A program made the translations under genes and the position numbers. From a virus: a stretch of DNA of 34,589 nt. Under the pieces are notes generated by a model. The model was not told where the DNA came from. It worked only from the letters and a program-made list of their open reading frames with translations, and made no database searches. Location of the stretch: IMG/VR virus record IMGVR_UViG_3300025168_000300, positions 1 to 34,589 of that record; one strand, 5' to 3'. Below, in pieces: positions 1-8,916 of the stretch; the first letter of the stretch is position 1; each line of letters starts with the position of its first letter.

Positions 1-432
1 TAACTTTGCTTCACAGCGTTCTAGGTGTTTTCCAATTGGTATCATTTTATTCACCTTAGTATGTGGGAATTTTCGATAATACCATTGGTGTGCTTGGGTT
101 GTATGTTGGTCTAAGGGAGAAATTGTATGTTGTATATCCGTATAAGATAGTTGTGGGGCCGTGTGTAAGCTGCTTTTTTTATCTAAAACACAAAACTTAT
201 ACTTTGCCAACAATTTAAATATAATATTTCTGTCTTGGTTTATACATTCTAAATGACTTAAGGGAATAATGTAACTTTTAAAGTTTACATTTAAATAAAC
301 AGCTATGATTTCAGCTAACGCAGGGTGTGTGTTGTCATTGCCTTGAATAAATTCAAGATAAGGTAATTTACTAATAGATAATTTGTCTATTAGTTTGTCT
401 AATTGGTTTGAAGTTTCGATAAGATAGAACAT
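1..432 (-). CDS. Probable phage family A DNA polymerase, N-terminal part (runs off the left edge)
   Basis: An open frame of 144 codons starts at ATG 432 and stays open to base 1, so the 3' part lies outside the window. It begins MFYLIETSNQLDKLIDKL and contains LEFIQGNDNTHPALAEI (around residues 30-46), IIPLSHLECINQD (around 60-72) and MIPIGKHLERCE near the visible end. From memory, the pattern 'NDNxHPALxE ... hydrophobic-IP-x-H ... IPIxKHxERCE' occurs at the N-terminus, in the 3'-5' exonuclease region, of family A DNA polymerases of uncultured marine phages. No polymerase catalytic motif is inside the window, so this is a family guess and not a proof. If right, a replication gene lies directly downstream of the baseplate genes, only 26 bases after the stop of the 305-aa gene, with no terminator or late-type motif visible between them. 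Confidence 0.45.
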   Translation of the reverse strand, partial: MFYLIETSNQLDKLIDKLSISKLPYLEFIQGNDNTHPALAEIIAVYLNVNFKSYIIPLSHLECINQDRNIIFKLLAKYKFCVLDKKSSLHTAPQLSYTDIQHTISPLDQHTTQAHQWYYRKFPHTKVNKMIPIGKHLERCEAKL

Positions 433-458
433 ACCTTATCAATGTAATAAAACTTTAT

Positions 459-1376
459 CTAATAACCACCTCCTCCACCACCAGAAGAACCACCAGAAGA
501 TCCTCCTCCACCAGAATACTTTCCACCTTTATTTTTAAATCGTTTTAAATTTCTTATTGAATTTTTTAAACCTTTTCTTTTTCTATTTTTACTAGATGGA
601 GGTGGGGTATGTTTTACTCTTTTTCTAGCAATATTTTGAACTTCTGCTTCTACTTCTTTTTTAACTTCCTCTAATCTTGAGTCTACTCCACTTAAAGGTA
701 TTACTTTTTCTTCTTCAACCTCTTCTTCAATAGTAGCTATTTCTTCTAATTGTGTTTTTGGTTTAAATAATGAATCTGGAAGATGATATTCAGTTAAATT
801 TTTAAATAATATACTACCAACATTAGGAAAAGCTTTATTTAACTTTTGAATTAGTTTATTATTTATATTTACATTATTATCTGTTAGAATCCATCTTGTA
901 GCACCTACCTCATATAAATTATGATCGTATTTTCCTTCTTTTTTATTAATAGAATCAAAAACTTTTTTTGAAATTTCTCTATATTCATTTAAAGTATTTT
1001 TTCTTCTACAAAAATATCGATAAAATTGTCCTTTTTTATATTCTTTAGTAGTTGGGGGGGATTTTGAGGAGAATATAGGTTCAAAATTATCTTGTTTTTT
1101 TAAGATTTTCTTTTTTAATTTACTATAATTAAAAGCATTTTTACGAGTTGTAATATCTAAAGATAAGCCCTTATTCATTACTCTATATGTGTTGTCTTTC
1201 TTTATAGAGTTTACACGAACTAATAATATACCCTCTTTCATAGTATCCCCTGTTTGGTAAGTACCATCACTTAACTCCATATACTTCCCTACATAAGGTT
1301 TAGAGGTATTTTTTTCCATAAATTCCCCCTTTCCTGCTATTTTTATTTTGTATTTTGATTTAGGTCTATATGCCAT
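459..1376 (-). CDS. Hypothetical virion/baseplate-region protein with Gly/Ser-rich C-terminal tail (305 aa)
   Basis: I do not recognise a family. The N-terminal part (residues about 1-80) is a predicted beta-rich segment with evenly spaced Tyr and Gly (KPYVGKYMELSDGTYQTGDT). A basic middle region follows, then an acidic Glu-rich stretch near 215-245 that could form a coiled coil. A strongly basic stretch (KNRKRKGLKNSIRNLKRFKN) precedes a tail of almost only Gly and Ser that ends in Tyr. The gene starts 10 bases after the stop of the 1303-aa hub-like gene and is probably cotranscribed with it. Position at the end of the baseplate block suggests a structural or baseplate-associated role; this is inference from context only. 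The Gly tail could be a flexible linker or an adhesin-like tip. No signal peptide or membrane helix is visible. Confidence 0.6.
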   Translation of the reverse strand: MAYRPKSKYKIKIAGKGEFMEKNTSKPYVGKYMELSDGTYQTGDTMKEGILLVRVNSIKKDNTYRVMNKGLSLDITTRKNAFNYSKLKKKILKKQDNFEPIFSSKSPPTTKEYKKGQFYRYFCRRKNTLNEYREISKKVFDSINKKEGKYDHNLYEVGATRWILTDNNVNINNKLIQKLNKAFPNVGSILFKNLTEYHLPDSLFKPKTQLEEIATIEEEVEEEKVIPLSGVDSRLEEVKKEVEAEVQNIARKRVKHTPPPSSKNRKRKGLKNSIRNLKRFKNKGGKYSGGGGSSGGSSGGGGGGY

Positions 1377-1386
1377 TTTTTAAATT

Positions 1387-4300
1387 TTAATAAACAAAGT
1401 CATCTTTAAAACCAGATGCTTTCCAAGCTTCATATTCGTCGTTAGAATTCTCAGATAAGTATTTTAATTCATCAAAAGTTGATTCTATATCATAAGCCCA
1501 ATCATCTAAATATTCACTATAATATATTAGTCTATCTTCAGCTACCATCGCACTAGAATCATCATACCCCCACATTAATTGTTCTTTAGTACCATTTGTT
1601 CCTTCATAAGCATGAAGTTTCGTTGGATCATCTTTATTTACATGTCCTCCAAAATTATACCCTCTTCCTATTTTAATATCTAGCTTTGGGGAATTCCCCA
1701 TTCCGTCAAGGTGAACAGTATGAGTTATTTCTGCATTTGAATCATCCCATACATATGCAGGTGGTGGTGGTGGTATTTCTACACATTTACCATCTTTAGG
1801 TTCAAAACCTTCCTCACATTCACATTCACAATCTTGACCATCATTTGATTTTACATGTACCTCATTTTCATTACAAGTTACATCATCACAAGGGTCATAA
1901 TCTTGCATTTCTTTAGCTAGTCTCTGTTGTTTTTCTAATTCTGTTTCTTCATCTACTCCTGTTGTAGCTTCTCTTTTTAGTCTTTCTCGTTCTCTAGGAG
2001 CCATTGAGTACCACTCTGATTCTGATACTCCAACATCTTCCCATGGTTTATCTCCTGTTCTAGTAGTGTTCTCTTTTTCTCTAGCGTCATATTTCTTTTC
2101 ATGATCATCCCAATCTTTTGAATAATTCATTCCATCACCGTATCCCCATTCATTTGAACTTCCATTACCTACTTGTTGAGGCACCCCTGGGTATAATTGC
2201 ATTTGGCCTTTTATTTTAGTTATCCAATTACCTTCAGCATCTATTGATGTTTCTTCTGCTATTATTATAAAACATATCTTTTTTCGTCTATATTGTTTTG
2301 GTAATCTGCTTTCATTAATCCTAAACATTTGACCAATAACTAATCCTGATATTCCATCTATTTCTATATCTATATTAATAGGAATTGGAGTTGGGGTAGG
2401 GGGATTTCTTACTGTCATCCCATCATCATCTTTAGTTCCTAGGATGTCTACTAAAGTACTTGCTCTTGATAACATATGTTTATTAGAAGCTACCTTATTT
2501 TTCCAAGCATCATTACCTTTTGTAAAATATTCTCCACTAGCTACTTTAGCTTGAAATTCTGATAAATTGTCTAAAAGTTCAACTAATTCATTCATTTCTC
2601 CCTTCATCTGTTTTATCAACTTATTTTTATCTACCTTTGTTATTTTTTTAGTTGAAGGGGGTGTATTTCTATATAATCTATTAGAAACTCCTCTATTCAT
2701 AGATGCAAAAGACACAGCATCTAAACTATCTATAGAATCTGGGTTTCCTGCTGCTACTGCTATCGTAGAGGACATTGCTGTAGGTATAGATGTGGTGAAT
2801 GTAAATTCTCTTACACAACTATGATTACTTAAAACATCAAATATAAATATATCTTGGAATCTGGTTTTTGTAGGTTTGTTTAAATCTACTATATTTGAAA
2901 TATGGTTAAATTCATTATCACTTACTATAGCTAATTTATGTTGTCCTCCTGTTGCTTCATTTATACCATTTAATACTTCTTTTAAATAATTACCTACACC
3001 ATAACCTGTAAATTCACTTTGTTTAAATAATCTTTCATGAACCTCTAATAAAAATTCAATATTTAACATAATATGTCCAATAGACTGCATTGATGTTTGT
3101 TTTTCTGCTTTGGTTTTACCAGGGAAAGACTTGTCAAATTCTGCTCCTGTTTCAAAATCTTCATCAGGAAATCCTACAAAATTTCTACATGGTTGTATAA
3201 ATTCTTTATTATATTGACCCTCCAGTTCATATACATTATTAACTAGTTTTATTCCAAATTGATCTGGAAATTGCCAAGGCATTAAACAAGTATAAGGGTC
3301 TACAGATCCATCCATCATTGATTGAACAGCAGATCTGTCTGTAAATCCTGCTCCTGTTGGTCTATCTTCCCACCATAATGATTTAAATAATTGTTGAGAT
3401 TTTAATTGATAAGAATTCATTTCATGCATTCTATATTTTTCACCACTAGGTTTATTTGGGAAATGTTGCAAAGTTTGATAGCATGTTATTTTTTGATCTG
3501 GTTTCTTTGGAATTTCTGTCATACAACGACTATTGATTATATACAATAAAGCATCTAATCTAATATAACATTCTGATAATACTCTTTTATCATCAGTAAA
3601 AAAGTCTATAGCAAGTTCAAGACCCCAAGCTAGCCAACTTCCTCTATCTGCATAATATCCTGCTAAAGCTTCTGCTCCTTTCCAAAAAGTTGCCCAACCA
3701 TCTCTACCTTTAGCAAAATGCATTAAATATAGTGGTTTATATATTGGAGGAATGTTCCCTGACCCATTATCAAAAAACTCATTTTCGTAAGTTTTTTCAA
3801 CCATATCCCTATCAATATTAAAAGTTACTCTTCTATCTATGTAAAAAAGACCTTTCCTAACTATAGGTGCTGTTTGGTTTCTAGGACTTCTATTATAATA
3901 TAGTCCTTTTTTATATGTATCATCACCTGTGCCATATACTTCATCCTTCCCCGCATAATGTCTTTCTTGAAAATCTTTATAACCTCCTGCTATATGGTCA
4001 GCTGAACCTGCGTCTTCTAATACTCCATATTTGTAATCAAAAGTTGCTAATAAAAAATCCATTAAAGTTGGCATTTTCATAATATTAGCACCTGATGAAT
4101 CTAAGTTCTCTAGGTATATTGCCCCATCAGTTGCCTTTTTAACTTTATCTATATTTATATTCCCTATTATTGTAATATTTTTAGGTTTTAAACTACTAAG
4201 TACATCACCCATTGCCATTAATTCAGTACTACAATTAAAACCCCCATCATCTCTAGCTGTGTAGCTAAAGTTCTTACATAACCCTAAAACACCATCATAA

Positions 4301-5298
4301 TTTCCAGAATTTGCTCTTCTTTTAGAGACTAACATATCTGCTATTTCATATTGTAATAAAGTTTGATTACCTGTTCCTTTTCTTCCCCAAAATCTATCCG
4401 AATCTGAAATATAGGTGAATCCATTTTCTAATTCTAAATCATTACCTACATAAGGTGTCCATCCCCATTCTAATAAAACTGGGTAACCTGGTCTCATATA
4501 AAGTAATTCCATAACAGAAAGTTGTCTTAAATTATGACATACAAAATCTATTTTAGCTTCTCTTAAAGAACCATAGGCTGATTTTGTTCTAACGGATACA
4601 TTAGTAATTCCTGCCATAGGAACTATTCCGTAACTCTCACCATACTCATCTATTCTACTATCTGATCTAGATAAAGGATCTCCGTATGCTGTCCCTAATA
4701 ATTTTCCTGCTTGAGGGAAACCTGATCTCATTTTAGGTTCATTAAAACCTTCTGGGTTTAAAAGAGTTCCTCCTTCAAGCATATAATTTCTAGCTAAACC
4801 ATAACCTAATAGTTCCTTTTCTAAAACAACACCATTAAATTCATAATCTAAATCTAATATAGTCTCTTCAGTTAGATCTACCATAGAGGCCATTCTTAAA
4901 CCACAATATCTTTGTGTCATCCAACTATGCCAATACTCAGATTTGATAAAATATCCTCTTTTTTTATTTCTTTCAGCAATTTCTTCCTCAGACATTGCGT
5001 ATACTGGAAAAATACCTGCGTCTGGGTTTATTAACTCTCTTTTCTTTTTCCCATTTTTTATAACTGTGTGAAATGATCTAGCATATTGAGAATAGGAACC
5101 TATTCCCTCCATATTTGTCCCTACAGCTATTCCATCAAATCCTGCTCCTCTGAACCCCCTACTTTCTCCTACCATATTTCCCATCCCTCTTGAAACAGGA
5201 CCAGTACCATATTGACTCACTCCATGAGCTATCATACTTTGTCTTATGTAAAATTGATCATTTACATAAGGGTATAAAGTGTCTTTAAATATTCCCAT
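1387..5298 (-). CDS. Large baseplate hub-like protein with EGF-like Cys-rich insert (1303 aa)
   Basis: Likely the baseplate hub (gp27 / gpD-like fold), which seats the tail tube. Residues about 230-285 hold a motif seen in phage hub proteins, with LSVMELLYMRPGYPVLLEWG followed by WTPY. Residues about 979-1037 look like the final hub domain: SGLVIGQMFRINESRLPKQY, then FIIIAEETSIDAEGNWITKI, matching the general pattern 'xGIxIGQxFxI..xLPxxY...FxI.....I....W.T'. T4 gp27 has 391 residues, so this protein is over three times longer and probably fuses additional domains. Residues 1137-1172 contain eight Cys in an EGF-like spacing ending CECECEEGFEPKDGKC, followed by a five-Pro linker and a roughly 120-residue C-terminal domain. 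It starts 13 bases after the LysM-type gene. The hub call rests on remembered patterns; the exact T4 counterpart is uncertain. Confidence 0.6.
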   Translation of the reverse strand: MGIFKDTLYPYVNDQFYIRQSMIAHGVSQYGTGPVSRGMGNMVGESRGFRGAGFDGIAVGTNMEGIGSYSQYARSFHTVIKNGKKKRELINPDAGIFPVYAMSEEEIAERNKKRGYFIKSEYWHSWMTQRYCGLRMASMVDLTEETILDLDYEFNGVVLEKELLGYGLARNYMLEGGTLLNPEGFNEPKMRSGFPQAGKLLGTAYGDPLSRSDSRIDEYGESYGIVPMAGITNVSVRTKSAYGSLREAKIDFVCHNLRQLSVMELLYMRPGYPVLLEWGWTPYVGNDLELENGFTYISDSDRFWGRKGTGNQTLLQYEIADMLVSKRRANSGNYDGVLGLCKNFSYTARDDGGFNCSTELMAMGDVLSSLKPKNITIIGNINIDKVKKATDGAIYLENLDSSGANIMKMPTLMDFLLATFDYKYGVLEDAGSADHIAGGYKDFQERHYAGKDEVYGTGDDTYKKGLYYNRSPRNQTAPIVRKGLFYIDRRVTFNIDRDMVEKTYENEFFDNGSGNIPPIYKPLYLMHFAKGRDGWATFWKGAEALAGYYADRGSWLAWGLELAIDFFTDDKRVLSECYIRLDALLYIINSRCMTEIPKKPDQKITCYQTLQHFPNKPSGEKYRMHEMNSYQLKSQQLFKSLWWEDRPTGAGFTDRSAVQSMMDGSVDPYTCLMPWQFPDQFGIKLVNNVYELEGQYNKEFIQPCRNFVGFPDEDFETGAEFDKSFPGKTKAEKQTSMQSIGHIMLNIEFLLEVHERLFKQSEFTGYGVGNYLKEVLNGINEATGGQHKLAIVSDNEFNHISNIVDLNKPTKTRFQDIFIFDVLSNHSCVREFTFTTSIPTAMSSTIAVAAGNPDSIDSLDAVSFASMNRGVSNRLYRNTPPSTKKITKVDKNKLIKQMKGEMNELVELLDNLSEFQAKVASGEYFTKGNDAWKNKVASNKHMLSRASTLVDILGTKDDDGMTVRNPPTPTPIPINIDIEIDGISGLVIGQMFRINESRLPKQYRRKKICFIIIAEETSIDAEGNWITKIKGQMQLYPGVPQQVGNGSSNEWGYGDGMNYSKDWDDHEKKYDAREKENTTRTGDKPWEDVGVSESEWYSMAPRERERLKREATTGVDEETELEKQQRLAKEMQDYDPCDDVTCNENEVHVKSNDGQDCECECEEGFEPKDGKCVEIPPPPPAYVWDDSNAEITHTVHLDGMGNSPKLDIKIGRGYNFGGHVNKDDPTKLHAYEGTNGTKEQLMWGYDDSSAMVAEDRLIYYSEYLDDWAYDIESTFDELKYLSENSNDEYEAWKASGFKDDFVY

Positions 5299-5311
5299 AA
5301 CTTTTTATTTT

Positions 5312-5632
5312 TTATCTAAAAGAATTAACAGCATCAAATGCTAGCATTATATCTGGTATTACACTTTCTCCTGGTATCCTTAAATGGGATCCTAGTCTGC
5401 ATACAAAACTATCTCCTCTAGTTGCATCTGGGTTGGCATTGTTTATAATCCACCATAATGATGAATCTTTATAAAACTGATCTGCTAATAAATCAAGTCT
5501 ATCACCCGAAGTTGTTATTAAATAAGTATCATCATCTCCATATAATATATCAGGATAAATTACATTAACATAATGTTTTTTTCCTGTTTCGGCGTTTTCT
5601 CGTAAGTTTATATTTCTATATAAATAAGGCAT
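5312..5632 (-). CDS. LysM-like baseplate/tail protein (gp53 / tail protein X type, 106 aa)
   Basis: A small protein with one LysM-like module at residues about 41-87: TTSGDRLDLLADQFYKDSSL, then WWIINNANP and, after a loop, LRIP. This matches the GDxLxxIAxxFY....WxxIxxaN...I..G..L.IP pattern of tail protein X in P2-like phages and of the LysM fold in T4 gp53. In those phages such proteins bind in the baseplate next to the hub. The position directly upstream of the hub-like gene (13 bases) and 13 bases after the 776-aa gene fits that role. The LysM identification is fairly safe; which wedge or hub component it equals is inference. Confidence 0.7.
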   Translation of the reverse strand: MPYLYRNINLRENAETGKKHYVNVIYPDILYGDDDTYLITTSGDRLDLLADQFYKDSSLWWIINNANPDATRGDSFVCRLGSHLRIPGESVIPDIMLAFDAVNSFR

Positions 5633-5645
5633 TTTTTATATTATT

Positions 5646-7976
5646 TTAATAAGGATCATCCTCGTCTTCTTCTTCTAAATCCTCCATCATAGCTTCAAGT
5701 TCTTCATCTTGTTGAACTTCAAAGTTTGTTTTATATCCTAAACCAGCATCTTTATTTGCTAATCTTTCTGCTTCTTCTTCTGCTTCATAATCAGCTACTC
5801 TTTGTAATCTTTCTTCTTCCTCTCTTTCATCTCTTTCTGCTTGTTCTAATGCTGCCATTTCAGCCATGTCATCCTCATATTCTTTTGTTGCTTCTGCATT
5901 TTCTTGGATCAATTTTTCTTTGTCATCTCTATCATCTCTTAATATTTCTTCTGGTACCGAGTTTGCTGAATCACTAAAAGCCCCAAACCATTTAACGTCA
6001 GATGCACCATTACCATGTACCGTAATTCCAGTTTTCATTTGTTCTGAAGGTCCTATAAATGGAGAATTCAAAATTGATTTACGTGGTATAAAGTCATGAA
6101 TAGGTAAGAATGCACAACTTACATCTAATATATGAGGTAATTGAAATATATCATAATCAACATGTACACCATCTTTTGCTGGTCGTTCTCCATCCTTTCC
6201 ATACGCAATTTCCCAAGGATATTCTTTAGACCATTTAAGTTTTATATTTGTAAAAACACCTGGTACTCTATTTAAATAATCTCCTATAGTTACTCTATTA
6301 AGATTACCTCTTAATCTTGTTTTTTTATAATCTCCTGCTGTTTGAGTAAGTAAATAATTTAATTTTGTATATAAAGGTCTTAATTCAGTTCTAGAACTTG
6401 CTGCTATTTTAAAACTAAAATTAATAGATCTTTTAAAATTACCATAAGTGTAAAAAGGTTCTGATCTACCATTATATCTAAATTCATTCCATTTTGCAGC
6501 ATAATCATCATCCATACTTTCTAAATAAGCTCTAAATACCATTGTGTCTGTTTCAGCAGGATCATCAGTGTTTACTGCTTCTATCATAAATTTTATCATG
6601 TCTTTAACCCCTTTGTGAGCTACAGTAGTCTCTATCTGACTGACACTCGTAGCAGTAGATCTAATAATAGGCATTCTATTTATTTTATCTCCTACCCAAT
6701 AAAATTGAGTTGGTTTGTATAAACCATCTCCAGCAGTTTCATCATCTGAATATGCTTTTTGTGTATAATCTATAGTTCCATCTTTAAATTTAGGAATGTT
6801 TGGAAAGCTTGGAAGTCCATTACTGTCAAAAGATCTTTGTAATTGAGTGGATTTATTTTGTTGGGTTAATATAGGATATCCTAATCTATTTAATATAGGT
6901 TTTCCGAATTTATCTTTTGCATTATAATCTGAATATGCTTTATCAGGTATAAATTTTCTAAAATCTATTATTTCATTTAGGAGTGTTTGAGTTTTTCCTA
7001 CCATTCCTTGACCTAAATGTCTTGAAGAAAGATAAGGTGTTGTATCTTGTTTAATTTTATCTACTGCTAAAAACGTATCCCTAGTAGTAAAATTATATCT
7101 TTTTAAACGTGTTTTACCTATACCGTATACTGAATGAGGTCCTCCTCCAAATTTATATAATTCAGGATTACCTCCTGATTTCATTCCTAAAGGGTTTTGG
7201 ATCCCTATTATTTTATTATATAAACTGGTTAGTCTATTTCCTTTATATACATCTTTTAGGTTTGTTACATCACCTGTACCTCCTGAGGATGAATAAGTTG
7301 CTCCATCTACTACTCTTCCCCCTTTTACATTATATTCATATTTTGTATCATTACTAGTATCAACTCTATATCCTTGTTCTACTCTATAATTTCCTTTTCC
7401 TATAGGTAAAACCCCTGCTCTATTTACATGAAGCCCTGTAAAAGAGGTTGCTACTTGAGCTAAGGTATTAATTCCTAAATTGTATACTCTATTTCTTCCT
7501 AACCATCCTGCACCCTCTTGGAGTTTAGGATTCATTCTTTGCATTCCTACATTTTTAGCTATAAAAGCTAAACCATTAGACGAAATTAAATATTTACCTA
7601 TTCTTTCAGCATCTATAAGAGCTCTTTTAGTTGCTGTTATTAAACCCCCCCTTACAAAACTATCTGAAACATCATCTATTACATCAAATGTTCCTGATCC
7701 TTGATCTTCATTTAATCCTGGTAGTTTTTGTTGTATAAAAGGTGTTGGAGAAACTCCTCTACCAAATAATGATGATTCTACATTAATTCCTTTAGGACCA
7801 TATCCCATAGATCTTTGTCTAAAAGGAAAATAATCATTTTTGTTTGAGGGTATATTAGTATCGAATATAGAGATACTTTCTCCATAATTGTATGCTTCTG
7901 GTGTACTTTGATTAGGAAAACCATCACCAAAAGCATTACCTGCTTCGAGGTTAGATATAAGTGTTTTTAACCCCAT
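5646..7976 (-). CDS. Baseplate / tail-tube-cap-like structural protein with acidic coiled-coil C-terminus (776 aa)
   Basis: Begins MGLKTLISNLEAGN, the same N-terminal motif as the next upstream gene. Residues about 475-600 carry the most family-like stretch: TDTMVFRAYLESMDDDY, then W-x3-RYNGRSEPFYTYGNFKRSI, then NFSFKIAASSRTELRPLYTK, LNYLL, and later the GDYL and PWEI motifs. This arrangement (FxAYxxSxxDxxxxxWxxxxYxGRxEPxYxY...R.I.FSFKIxxxSxxEL) is what I recall from marine phage baseplate proteins that close the tail tube (gp48/gp54-like), but T4 gp48 and gp54 are only about 320-360 residues. Residues about 680-776 are highly acidic and helical (repeated Glu/Ala/Arg, ending EEEDEDDPY). Spacing to the 295-aa gene upstream is 8 bases. 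Structural role likely; precise equivalence uncertain. Confidence 0.55.
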   Translation of the reverse strand: MGLKTLISNLEAGNAFGDGFPNQSTPEAYNYGESISIFDTNIPSNKNDYFPFRQRSMGYGPKGINVESSLFGRGVSPTPFIQQKLPGLNEDQGSGTFDVIDDVSDSFVRGGLITATKRALIDAERIGKYLISSNGLAFIAKNVGMQRMNPKLQEGAGWLGRNRVYNLGINTLAQVATSFTGLHVNRAGVLPIGKGNYRVEQGYRVDTSNDTKYEYNVKGGRVVDGATYSSSGGTGDVTNLKDVYKGNRLTSLYNKIIGIQNPLGMKSGGNPELYKFGGGPHSVYGIGKTRLKRYNFTTRDTFLAVDKIKQDTTPYLSSRHLGQGMVGKTQTLLNEIIDFRKFIPDKAYSDYNAKDKFGKPILNRLGYPILTQQNKSTQLQRSFDSNGLPSFPNIPKFKDGTIDYTQKAYSDDETAGDGLYKPTQFYWVGDKINRMPIIRSTATSVSQIETTVAHKGVKDMIKFMIEAVNTDDPAETDTMVFRAYLESMDDDYAAKWNEFRYNGRSEPFYTYGNFKRSINFSFKIAASSRTELRPLYTKLNYLLTQTAGDYKKTRLRGNLNRVTIGDYLNRVPGVFTNIKLKWSKEYPWEIAYGKDGERPAKDGVHVDYDIFQLPHILDVSCAFLPIHDFIPRKSILNSPFIGPSEQMKTGITVHGNGASDVKWFGAFSDSANSVPEEILRDDRDDKEKLIQENAEATKEYEDDMAEMAALEQAERDEREEEERLQRVADYEAEEEAERLANKDAGLGYKTNFEVQQDEELEAMMEDLEEEDEDDPY

Positions 7977-7984
7977 AATTTATC

Positions 7985-8872
7985 TTATTGAGGTAAGTTA
8001 TTCTGATATTTACTTGGAGTGTTTCCGTTTCTATCTAAATCTGGTGTTTGTCTTGATGGTGTTGGCCAATTTGCATTATATACTGTACCTGGGTTTACTG
8101 TACTAGTATATAGTCCTTCTAATCCTTTTTCTGATACTGTGTCTTTTCCTCCAACAACTTGCATAGGTTCTGCAGATGCATTACCTCTAATGTTTCTATA
8201 TTGATCAAATACAGGTCCATTAACACCATTTATATCTTGGAAGTTAGGTTGATCTCTTGGTACTGGAGATGGCATAATGTTAGGATATAAAGATGTTGGC
8301 TGACCGGCACCATAAGCATAAGATGGATTTCCTCCTTGTCCTAAATAGGGTGAAGTATTTGTATACATTTGTGTTAATAAATGTTCGTGTAAATCTTTTC
8401 CACCAATGGTTTTTTTAGGAGTACTCATTGAATCACCAAAAGTTGCTGGTGTATTATTATTTAAACTAGGAACTGAATTTAAAGTACCTTGTCCTGATCC
8501 TCCCGAATTTCCTGTAGCATCAACATAGTGCATTGGTAAAGAGTAGTTTGTAGGGGGTCCTAAAGGTACTTCGTTTCTACTTTTTGTTTTTCTTCTTTCT
8601 AACATAGCTATTAAATGATCATCCGTCCCTGGATAAGCACCATTTGTAGCTGAATTTGGATTATATTCAAACGGATCATCATTAGCCCCACTATCTCTAT
8701 AATTATCATAATCATAATCTTGTACTCCTACTTCTGGTCCTTGAGCTTTATAAGCTCCCCCATCAAAAGGTGAGTTTGGATTTGAAGCAAAACCTGCTGG
8801 ATTTCCCCCAATTAAACCTGCTTGGTTACCTCCGTGTATATCTAAATTTGACTTTAAATTTTTTAATCCCAT
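7985..8872 (-). CDS. Low-complexity hypothetical structural protein sharing the MGLKxLxSNL N-terminus (295 aa)
   Basis: No recognisable domain. Apart from the first ten residues (MGLKNLKSNL, nearly the same as the downstream 776-aa protein), the sequence is rich in Gly, Asn, Pro, Ser and Tyr and looks disordered, for example GGNPAGFASNPNSPFDGG and SYAYGAGQPTSLYP. The gene follows a late-type motif ATATGTATA at 8895-8903 (minus strand), placed 22 bases before the start codon, and lies 8 bases upstream of the 776-aa gene, so the two are probably translated together. The shared N-terminus suggests a common docking signal or joint processing during baseplate assembly. That is inference; a role as baseplate linker or assembly scaffold is possible. 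Confidence 0.55.
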   Translation of the reverse strand: MGLKNLKSNLDIHGGNQAGLIGGNPAGFASNPNSPFDGGAYKAQGPEVGVQDYDYDNYRDSGANDDPFEYNPNSATNGAYPGTDDHLIAMLERRKTKSRNEVPLGPPTNYSLPMHYVDATGNSGGSGQGTLNSVPSLNNNTPATFGDSMSTPKKTIGGKDLHEHLLTQMYTNTSPYLGQGGNPSYAYGAGQPTSLYPNIMPSPVPRDQPNFQDINGVNGPVFDQYRNIRGNASAEPMQVVGGKDTVSEKGLEGLYTSTVNPGTVYNANWPTPSRQTPDLDRNGNTPSKYQNNLPQ

Positions 8873-8894
8873 AATTTTATTATTTTTTGTTTAT

Positions 8895-8903
8895 TATACA
8901 TAT
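8895..8903 (-). promoter_or_regulatory. Conserved late-type motif ATATGTATA upstream of the 295-aa gene
   Basis: The minus strand reads TATTATATGTATAATAAACA, and the nine-base core lies 22 bases before the ATG at 8872. The same core with T or G at the fifth base occurs in ten other intergenic positions of this window. It starts a possible transcription unit running through the baseplate genes. Function as a promoter is inference. Confidence 0.5.
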
Positions 8904-8916
8904 AATATTTTTACAT

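Noticed and set aside
2842-2850. ATATTTATA copy inside the hub-like gene as a promoter
   Set aside because: It lies in the middle of a coding region with no gene start following; most likely a chance A/T-rich match.
5726-5977. Leu/His-rich plus-strand frame resembling a membrane protein
   Set aside because: It is the complement of the acidic Glu-rich C-terminus of the 776-aa protein (GAA/GAG read backwards gives TTC/CTC); no independent signal supports it.
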